A DNA stretch of 48,389 bases from assembly GCA_030145275.1 (NCBI GenBank), contig JAQYVV010000022.1, positions 1 through 48,389 on the forward strand, in the 5' to 3' direction. The position numbers were made by a program, and so were the translations under genes. Within the stretch, counting starts at the first letter, position 1, and each line of letters starts with the position of its first letter. The stretch is from Desulfurivibrionaceae bacterium. GTDB taxonomy: Bacteria; Desulfobacterota; Desulfobulbia; Desulfobulbales; VMSU01. The notes beneath the pieces were generated by a model, which worked only from the letters and a program-made list of their open reading frames with translations, made no database searches and was not told the origin of the DNA. Below, in pieces: positions 43,302 to 48,389 of the stretch.

Positions 43302-44417
43302 TTACTTCGGAGGGGCATATTTCTCCAATTTAGTATTATATTGAGCTTTCATTCGCTCAGACTTATGCCCACCAATCCCTTTATCCTTTGAATCTGATAT
43401 TCCCTTTCTTTTCAAGTCATGAGCAGTCCAATAAACATGTGCAAAGCCACGCTCTCCCATCTTTTTCTTCAATCTCTGCATAGCAGCCTGTAAGGTATTT
43501 TGGGTTATGTTCCGGCCAGTACTGGAAACAATCAGATAGAGGCTGGACACTTTCCGCTTTTGATGAAGCAATAATGCAGCCTGGTAAGCGACCTGGAGCC
43601 GATCTGACCATTCAATGATATTATCTTTTGATCCTTTACGTCGATGAACCATGTAACCAGTGTCGGTTACATCTGAAATTTTTAATGTTCTGACCTCAAC
43701 CCCACGTGAGGCTAATAAATAGGCATGCTCAAAAAACACCGGTAAATATTCCGCAACCTCAGCTGCAACCTTATATTGAATTTCATACTCCTTGTCTGTT
43801 ACATACCTGTCTTTTGCTTTTTCAGTAAAACGCTCAATCCCAAAACATGGATTTTCGGTAATCCCAAGCCCTTCAACGTACTGCAACGCCCAAGTAAACA
43901 TTGCTGACAATGAAGCAAATTGCCTGTTGACTTGAACTGTTCCCTTTTTCCCTTCCTCTTGATAACGCTTAAGTCTATTATCCAGAATTTGGCGAAGTTT
44001 CGGCTTTGTTAACTGGCCTGCCAGCAAATCACCAAGTTTTGCTTCATGTCCTTTCACCTTTAAAGGATGTGAAAGTATCAGTTCCAAAAGCTGACCATAC
44101 TTCTTTTGAGTAACTGGATTAAGTTTACAGAACCTCCTTGATTTCTGGTAATTGGCGGATAGCCATGAAAGGGTATTTCTTTCAGGCTCTTTTGCATGTT
44201 CAATAGAATGTTTTGCAGCAACATAAGCCCGAATTATTTGATCGTCAGAATCACCGACTTTCCCTAATTTAATTGGCGGTTTCAGATATCCATACTTATC
44301 TGCCGGGATACTATTTTGAAACTCCCTGCTAATTCTTGGCCGATATACAACACGACCATTTGAAACCGTGACATATTTGGGCCAGTTGACTTGTTTCGTC
44401 CGTTTTTTTGGAGACAT
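43302..44417 (-). CDS. Tyrosine recombinase (phage-type integrase)
   Basis: 371 aa. The catalytic domain shows the first arginine in ASRGVEVRTLKISD, the beta-lysine in RRKGSKDNI, the HDLKRKGISD motif where HxxR is HDLK-R, GGHKSERMKAQYN and the terminal tyrosine in that last motif. The variant HDLK(R/A)KG form is common in proteobacterial island integrases. An N-terminal arm-binding region (ISREFQNSIPADKYG) and SAM-like core domain precede. With tRNA-Leu 2.6 kb to the left, it marks an integrative element. Its ATG overlaps the stop of the DUF4224 gene. Confidence 0.92.
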   Translation of the reverse strand: MSPKKRTKQVNWPKYVTVSNGRVVYRPRISREFQNSIPADKYGYLKPPIKLGKVGDSDDQIIRAYVAAKHSIEHAKEPERNTLSWLSANYQKSRRFCKLNPVTQKKYGQLLELILSHPLKVKGHEAKLGDLLAGQLTKPKLRQILDNRLKRYQEEGKKGTVQVNRQFASLSAMFTWALQYVEGLGITENPCFGIERFTEKAKDRYVTDKEYEIQYKVAAEVAEYLPVFFEHAYLLASRGVEVRTLKISDVTDTGYMVHRRKGSKDNIIEWSDRLQVAYQAALLLHQKRKVSSLYLIVSSTGRNITQNTLQAAMQRLKKKMGERGFAHVYWTAHDLKRKGISDSKDKGIGGHKSERMKAQYNTKLEKYAPPK

Positions 44418-44644
44418 TATAATACCTCTATTAAATCGCTTTCATCCAAGTCGCTAATATGCTTTTTGAGTGACACTCCAAGGGCTGAATTAATAGCCGC
44501 TACTGTTGTCCATACTTTTCCGCGTTTCCCTCTGAAAAATGGCACTCCATTCCTTGCAAGTGATGCTGCTATTTCAGCAGGTTTATTATAACCTGTTAGG
44601 TCTGCTAACAATTCTTGACATACTGTGGAATTTTGAATTCGCAT
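44417..44644 (-). CDS. DUF4224 / small winged-helix-like DNA-binding protein
   Basis: 75 aa from ATG 44644 with GAGG seven bases upstream. LADLTGYNKPAEIAASLARN and GVPFFRGKRGKVWTTVAAIN are typical of DUF4224, a short MerR/AlpA-like helix-turn-helix near integrases. By position, directly before and overlapping int, it is a candidate recombination directionality factor or int regulator. Confidence 0.78.
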   Translation of the reverse strand: MRIQNSTVCQELLADLTGYNKPAEIAASLARNGVPFFRGKRGKVWTTVAAINSALGVSLKKHISDLDESDLIEVL

Positions 44645-44662
44645 AATCAAACCTCACTAATA

Positions 44663-45883
44663 TCAATAATCATGATCAGAAAATGCATTCCGGGCTTCAT
44701 TAATTTTCCGTGACATTTTTTTTGAAAAATCTATGGGCTTATTTTCAGCCATTGATCGAATAACATTTTCTAAATTTCCTTGAGCGTAATAAACCACACC
44801 ATCAATATCATCAGGATTTTTTACTGCCTGGGCAGCAAGTGACATTCCCACTCCGGCCAGTTGTTTGCCAAGTCTTATAAAATCTTTTGCAGCATACTCC
44901 TTCTTTCTTTCAACAGATTTATCACCTTTCCACTTTACTGCTTGGACTTGTTCCCACCACGTATCGGTTTTAGCCCTTGCTTGATGATGATTCCTATCAA
45001 CAGGAGAATCAGCCAAACGAGACCAATCATTTGTACAATAATCCCACAACACCTTGAGAGAATTAATTAAATCTTCAACAGTAACAATCTTCGGTGAAAA
45101 ACTGTTAAAGATTGGCCTTCTGATCTGGTATTCAACTCTAGTCACAGAATTATCGACTAAAGAATCAAGGCCCCAAACATCCATAAACAGCTCTTTTTTG
45201 TGATGATTATTTTCTAGTTCTAAAGCTTTGTCGTAAATTCTCAACATGAAGTCACCACTTCCCCATGAAATATACGAAAACTTTCTTCTGTTGCTACGGT
45301 AATTAAAATTATGGGCAAGTGTTATCCAATGATCCTCATTCCTGACAGGAACATCATTTATGGGTAAACCAATAAAATCTGCGCAAAGATGCGCTTCAGA
45401 TATCCTTTCCTTATTAACAACGCCACCAAGCAACTCGACAAATTTAATAAATTCAGAATATATTCGCATGTATCCCGGTGACCAACATGACATTGAACCA
45501 ATTTCAAGGCGTGTATTAGGAAAATCACTATCAGGATTTCGAGGACTAAAAAGAAGTCTAACATCACCTTTAACAAGGCGATATTTGAAAAGTTTCGTTC
45601 CAGTACGGTGACAATTGAATGTATGACCGGATAATTCGATTGGCTCAGAATCGAAAACAGATGATTGAGCAACTTGTTTAGCATCTTCAAGCTGCTCTAA
45701 AACTTTTGAATCAAGCCAATCGACCCAGAAAGTGATTTTCAAAGTATCGAGACAATTGGCTACTGTGGAGGCACATGTTATTCTGGTTTGTGCCTTTTGA
45801 AGTGAGGTGGCATCATCCAGGACAACGGAAGGAGGAGATTGAGGGCGGTTGACAGTTGATAAACAATGATCTACTTTAGACAT
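44663..45883 (-). CDS. Rep_trans/MobT-type replication initiator or relaxase
   Basis: 406 aa. Middle motifs (ISEAHLCADFIGLP, SYISWGSGDFMLRIYDKALE, DNSVTRVEYQIRRPIFN) are those of the Rep_trans fold, which includes pT181 RepC, the ICEBs1 relaxase NicK, MobT and CTX-phage RstA. These nick one strand at an origin through a tyrosine and start rolling-circle replication or transfer. The ATG has AAGGAG seven bases upstream. It is preceded by a ribbon-helix-helix gene and a 95-base leader with a candidate antisense RNA. A C-terminal Lys-rich helical region of about 130 residues follows. Confidence 0.8.
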   Translation of the reverse strand: MSKVDHCLSTVNRPQSPPSVVLDDATSLQKAQTRITCASTVANCLDTLKITFWVDWLDSKVLEQLEDAKQVAQSSVFDSEPIELSGHTFNCHRTGTKLFKYRLVKGDVRLLFSPRNPDSDFPNTRLEIGSMSCWSPGYMRIYSEFIKFVELLGGVVNKERISEAHLCADFIGLPINDVPVRNEDHWITLAHNFNYRSNRRKFSYISWGSGDFMLRIYDKALELENNHHKKELFMDVWGLDSLVDNSVTRVEYQIRRPIFNSFSPKIVTVEDLINSLKVLWDYCTNDWSRLADSPVDRNHHQARAKTDTWWEQVQAVKWKGDKSVERKKEYAAKDFIRLGKQLAGVGMSLAAQAVKNPDDIDGVVYYAQGNLENVIRSMAENKPIDFSKKMSRKINEARNAFSDHDY

Positions 45884-45971
45884 GAGACTACTCCTTTTCT
45901 TTAAGGTTTAGTTGAGGGAACCTACTGTTTGGGCGTGCTTGCCGGCTTAGACCATTCAGTAGGTTTTTTTT
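45849..45971 (+). ncRNA. Candidate antisense RNA to the rep leader
   Basis: On the plus strand TTGACA (45849-45854), 17 bases, TACTTT (45872-45877) forms a promoter with start near 45884, just at the rep start codon. The transcript would cross the complement of the rep ribosome site (CTCCTT, 45891-45896) and end in AACCTACTG (45919-45927) paired with CAGTAGGTT (45957-45965) plus a T-run. Predicted size is about 88 bases. This is the layout of ctRNA control of rep in rolling-circle plasmids. Confidence 0.55.
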
Positions 45972-45978
45972 ATTTCTT

Positions 45979-46227
45979 TTAGCTATCTTCTTTTTCTTCT
46001 GGATCAATCAATGCGTTGTATGTTTTTTTGAACCTTTCTATCCCAAGGTGAAGATGCACAAAGCCAAGCTTTCGAAGCAAGCTAAAGTGGTCTAACCCGA
46101 CATAAAGAATGTTACGGGCGAACTTTGAAGTTGAAAGGTCTAATATTTCTGCATACTTCTCAAGTTCTTCTTTTATTTTTTTGTCTACAACTATACTGAT
46201 TATCGCTTTATCATCTGGTAGTGCCAT
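45979..46227 (-). CDS. Ribbon-helix-helix regulator, CopG-like
   Basis: 82 aa from ATG 46227 with GAGGT seven bases before. The strand-helix-helix pattern is IISIVVDKKIKEELEKYAEI then LSTSKFARNILYVGLDHF, a standard RHH DNA-binding domain, with a charged tail of about 30 residues. It is the first gene of the rep operon, and a perfect palindrome lies between its promoter and start. Autoregulation is therefore likely, as with CopG of pMV158-type plasmids. Confidence 0.78.
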   Translation of the reverse strand: MALPDDKAIISIVVDKKIKEELEKYAEILDLSTSKFARNILYVGLDHFSLLRKLGFVHLHLGIERFKKTYNALIDPEEKEDS

Positions 46228-46248
46228 TATTTGTGACCTCAATGTAGG

Positions 46249-46272
46249 TTTTAAAGGTTATAACCTTTAAAA
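46249..46272. promoter_or_regulatory. Perfect 24-bp palindromic operator
   Basis: TTTTAAAGGTTA and its exact reverse complement are joined without a spacer. It directly follows the -10 element of the RHH promoter, so a bound dimer pair would block initiation. This is the expected place for an RHH autorepressor site. Confidence 0.8.
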
Positions 46273-46274
46273 CT

Positions 46275-46304
46275 ATTAGAACCATAGCTGTTTAGGTAAG
46301 TCAA
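46275..46304 (-). promoter_or_regulatory. Promoter of the RHH-rep operon
   Basis: On the minus strand TTGACT (46304-46299), 18 bases, then TCTAAT (46280-46275). The spacing and matches indicate a sigma-70-type promoter whose start point falls in the palindrome. Confidence 0.75.
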
Positions 46305-46319
46305 TATTTTTTTGGGAAA

Positions 46320-46700
46320 ATTATTATTCTCCCGAGATTTGAGCATCAAACCAGGCAGGAGCATGACGCGGCCCCTTCGCATAAGCGAATGGTGCCACGC
46401 CACACCCCTGCCTGTTCGGGGTAGAACGAGATGTGAGGTGCTTGCAAAGGTAGGGTTTGGGAGGAAAATGAGTGTTAGAAGCTTGACGAAACGCTACAGC
46501 AGATTTTAGTTTCTCCGACGAACTTTTTAAGGGTCCATTCTCGCAACTAAAATCTGCCTCCGCTTAGTTCGGGAGTATAGTAAAGTTTTTTTCGGTGAAC
46601 GTCTTGATCAGTGGACAGGCCCCGGTAAACACGAAAGGAACTTGCGGAGGAAAAACTTGCTATAACCCGCATATCCTCTGGGGTTCCACTGTATTAAATT
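46320..46700. other. Structured non-coding region, candidate replication or transfer origin
   Basis: This gap holds no gene. Two strong structures are seen: a nested one with outer stem CAGGCAGG (46352-46359) / CCTGCCTG (46407-46414) around TTCGC-ATAA-GCGAA (46376-46389), and GCAGATTTTAGTT (46499-46511) pairing perfectly with AACTAAAATCTGC (46545-46557). Further short inverted pairs (CTCCG..CGAACT with AGTTCGGGAG) overlap. Adjacent to an initiator operon, it is a good place for a double- or single-strand origin or oriT. Confidence 0.45.
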
Positions 46701-46708
46701 ATAGGTAC

Positions 46709-47413
46709 TTATTTCTGTAGAGGTAATAATGCAGTCTTATATTGCATCCCGTCGCTACCATTTGGGGTACAACCTGGGCGCATGAATTTACCGTCACTTG
46801 TTTGAGGCTTTGCCAAATAGCTAATTTCAAGAAATCCCCGCAAATTACAGTTGCGAACTTCATAAACTAGCTGTGGTTCTTCTGAAATAAAAGATTGTTT
46901 CTCAAAACCTTCAAGAACATGATTATTATGGAACAATCTTGGATCTTGTTGCTTTTTGTCTTGGTGGTACATCAAAATAACCTTTTCCCCTGCTAGTTTT
47001 ATCCAAAAACTCTCTTGTATATTGATCGCAGTGAAATCCAATTCTGCAAGAAACTCTCGAGATGCAATTACAGCATTAAAACCCTTTTCTAAATTGTCAT
47101 GGTAGCGTAGAGAATAAATTTTTTGAAGAAGCATAAAGAATTCTTTATTGAAATGCCCCCATAGATTTGTATCGAAATTCTTTACAGCATTAAAATGAGC
47201 TTTTTTTAGATGCCCGCGACTTTCATTGCCACGAAATGACAATATCGCTTTAAAATATTTTTCAATTGCAGTGCTAGCTAAAACGGCACCCTGTACTGGC
47301 AGATGAGCATTTATAAGAACTCTCGAAGCAAGGTAGTCTTTGTAAGCGATATTAAGAAATTCTCTCGTTTTTTTTGCAAATTCGGTTTTTGATGTTTGTT
47401 TGGAACGACTCAT
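46709..47413 (-). CDS. HEPN-like domain protein
   Basis: 234 aa from ATG 47413. The N-terminal helix pair AYKDYLASRVLINAHLPVQG and AVLASTAIEKYFKAILSFRG followed by SRGHLKKAHF resembles HEPN domains, seen in RNases of defence and toxin systems and in non-catalytic partners. The R-x6-H spacing (RGNESRGH) exists but lies at the helix 2-3 join, so RNase activity is uncertain. The remaining 120 residues are unknown. It is downstream of and on the same strand as an FRG gene. Confidence 0.6.
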   Translation of the reverse strand: MSRSKQTSKTEFAKKTREFLNIAYKDYLASRVLINAHLPVQGAVLASTAIEKYFKAILSFRGNESRGHLKKAHFNAVKNFDTNLWGHFNKEFFMLLQKIYSLRYHDNLEKGFNAVIASREFLAELDFTAINIQESFWIKLAGEKVILMYHQDKKQQDPRLFHNNHVLEGFEKQSFISEEPQLVYEVRNCNLRGFLEISYLAKPQTSDGKFMRPGCTPNGSDGMQYKTALLPLQK

Positions 47414-47545
47414 TGGAGATATGCACCGAACGACCGATAACTTGCCCAAATGGGAGCTGGGATTGGGCAAAAATAAATTAAACACCAAACTGCGCAAACC
47501 CAATAAACGCGGCCCCTTTAGGTCAAGTTAATTGCATGGTTAGGG
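47414..47545 (-). other. Structured spacer between FRG and HEPN genes, weakly attC-like
   Basis: Reading on the minus strand, CCCTAACCATGCA follows the FRG stop codon at once; AACTTG and ATGCA at this side are complementary to CAAGTT and TGCAT near the HEPN start. CCCTAAC and GTTATCG would be the outer core sites of an integron attC, each off the consensus. An inner palindrome GCCCAA...TTGGGC also exists. This may be a degenerate cassette site or just an imperfect palindrome. Confidence 0.3.
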
Positions 47546-48238
47546 CTAAAAGTCTGATAATTTTATCCCTCGTGAAATACCATCGAGATCAGGAAAAAGT
47601 AGCCTGTATTGAATCCCTAGCCTTGATAACTCATTTCTTAAATTAAACTTTGCTTCTGCTGGAACAATAAATTTGCTCAACTCGATAGAATCTTGGTCAA
47701 TTTTCTCAATTGGCACAAGTGGATCTTTGTTTGCAGGTAAAGGATATGAAATAAAAGTACCTTCTTGTGCTATGAGTCGCTGATTTAATTGTGCTGGCAT
47801 TAATGGCACCAACTCTGACTCCCAATGATGACGATGTTCTTCACTTAATTCTTCTCGCCAGCTCCAAAAAGAAAACGCCCAAAACACACCATCATGTTTG
47901 TCGTTCTTTGGGTCACAGACAGAAAAGAATAATGCTTTTAAAGGGTTAGTTGTAGTATCAATTAATCTTGTCGGTAAGCCATGGTGTTGGGCTAATACCC
48001 AAATATCGGTTGCTTCTTTAGACTCATTCGTTAAGAAGGGGTGAGCAAGCCTTCGAAATTTTGTTATTATTCCCTCATGAAATCCACGCCAATCATCCCA
48101 ACCCTCTACAGCGTCAGAAATCCTGCCTATACTTGGAACTAAAGGCCAATTCCGAGCTTGGCCCCGGAATATTTCGACACTTTCGTGTAAATCCAGTATG
48201 GCTAGCAGGTCTTTGATAGATCGAATTTCCATATTCAT
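47546..48238 (-). CDS. FRG-domain protein
   Basis: 230 aa from ATG 48238. The domain shows VEIFRGQARNWPLVPSIGRI, WVLAQHHGLPTRLIDTTTNP with LKALFFSVCD, and a closing RLGIQYRLLFPDLDG. FRG domains are named from the Phe-Arg-Gly motif and often lie in mobile or defence-linked loci; the activity is unclear. The open frame continues upstream to 48364, but that part is the tail of a group II intron and not protein. A ribosome site is not evident, since the intron has replaced the upstream flank. Confidence 0.82.
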   Translation of the reverse strand: MNMEIRSIKDLLAILDLHESVEIFRGQARNWPLVPSIGRISDAVEGWDDWRGFHEGIITKFRRLAHPFLTNESKEATDIWVLAQHHGLPTRLIDTTTNPLKALFFSVCDPKNDKHDGVFWAFSFWSWREELSEEHRHHWESELVPLMPAQLNQRLIAQEGTFISYPLPANKDPLVPIEKIDQDSIELSKFIVPAEAKFNLRNELSRLGIQYRLLFPDLDGISRGIKLSDF

Positions 48239-48249
48239 TACAGGCCCAT

Positions 48250-48389
48250 CGAGATAGAACGGCCAGTTACCCGACCGCCCTCTCACAGATCCCTGCGTGC
48301 GGTTTTCCCGCACAGGGCTCCTCAGTATTGTTCGCCTCGTACAAGCGCAAAGGGTTCCTACCAATATCCGATAATTCGGGGCATCGGCA
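48250..48389 (-). mobile_element. Group II intron, 3' end with domains V and VI (partial)
   Basis: On the minus strand, GAGCCCTGTGCGG at 48320-48308 folds with CCGCACGCAGGGATC back to 48288 as a 33-base domain V: catalytic AGC near the base, a GAAA-type loop, and the two-base CG bulge. The following hairpin (GAGGGCGGTCGGGTAACTGG to TTCTATCTCGAT) fits domain VI with its branch A and a terminal AY. The intron body and any reverse transcriptase lie beyond the right edge. Insertion is about 10 bases upstream of the FRG start. Confidence 0.72.

Noticed and set aside
46312..46509. Plus-strand open frame of 65 codons in the structured region
   Set aside because: It starts at TTG without a ribosome site, runs through two hairpins, and the product has no protein-like pattern. 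The region is better explained as structured non-coding DNA.
40636..46700. Integrated filamentous prophage, because Rep_trans also occurs in CTX-phage RstA
   Set aside because: No coat, Zot-like or minor coat genes are visible; the remaining genes fit a small integrative element better.
46697..46712. TAGGTACTTATTTCTG resembling one arm of the dispersed repeat
   Set aside because: Only about 12 bases match, no partner arm lies within 150 bases, and it overlaps the HEPN stop codon.
48239..48364. N-terminal extension of the FRG protein by 42 codons
   Set aside because: These codons coincide with group II intron domains V and VI, and the family homology begins just after ATG 48238.
1..48389. 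CRISPR arrays or rRNA genes
   Set aside because: No regularly spaced identical repeats of 25-40 bases and no rRNA core sequences were seen.

Overview
The window reads as a chromosomal stretch of a motile, anaerobic, Gram-negative member of the Desulfobacterota, most like the Desulfobulbaceae group. The reasons are an 11-subunit-style complex I operon in which nuoD runs straight into nuoH, a DUF6178-type gene, a heme/siroheme cluster of the delta-proteobacterial layout, sigma-54-type flagellar promoters, and a full P-ring/L-ring flagellum with a Tol system. The lineage is inferred from gene content and order only.

Layout. (1) 1-9087: end of nuoD, then nuoH, I, J, K, four antiporter-like membrane subunits (one more than the usual L, M and N) with an 81-residue two-helix protein among them, closed by a strong terminator. 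(2) 9219-13634: a FetB-type permease with no adjacent ATPase, a DUF6178 protein and an RhlB-type RNA helicase. (3) 13678-17163, minus strand: an operon for a metallo-beta-lactamase-fold hydrolase, a Met8/CysG-N enzyme, a CcsB-type heme protein and HemA. (4) 17206-21442: a block bounded by two 141-bp inverted repeats of about 95% identity, holding a YjbQ protein, two small mobile-like elements, a PilZ protein, a 78-residue unknown and a UbiD decarboxylase. (5) 21581-32793: flagellar genes flgF, G, A, H, I, J, N, K, L, then csrA and fliW, with two sigma-54 promoters. (6) 32855-35479, minus strand: a second PilZ protein, a DUF2156 protein and a Ste24-type protease. (7) 35742-40540: tolQ, tolR, tolA/tonB-like, tolB and ybgF, without pal at its usual place. 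(8) 40636-40722: tRNA-Leu(UAA), the likely attachment site of a small integrative element running to at least about 46.7 kb: two tiny genes, a PIN-like protein, an HTH-ImmA protein, a tyrosine recombinase, a DUF4224 protein, a Rep_trans-type replication initiator and a ribbon-helix-helix regulator. (9) 46709-48389: a HEPN-like and an FRG-domain gene, with the 3' end of a group II intron just upstream of the FRG gene.

Two patterns stand out. First, a dispersed repeat of about 100-150 bp lies in front of five genes (DUF6178, rhlB, flgI, fliW and, inverted, ybgF). Its ends are complementary (AAGTACCTTA with TAAGGTACTA), the pairs covary between copies, and in front of rhlB and flgI the right end supplies the Shine-Dalgarno sequence, so the element could close and open ribosome access. 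Second, the integrative element carries a ribbon-helix-helix gene with a perfect 24-bp palindromic operator, then a 95-nt leader with a candidate antisense RNA promoter and terminator, then the replication initiator. This is the plan of copG-ctRNA-rep control in rolling-circle plasmids, here in a chromosomal element. Function is inferred from sequence; no search or folding program was run.
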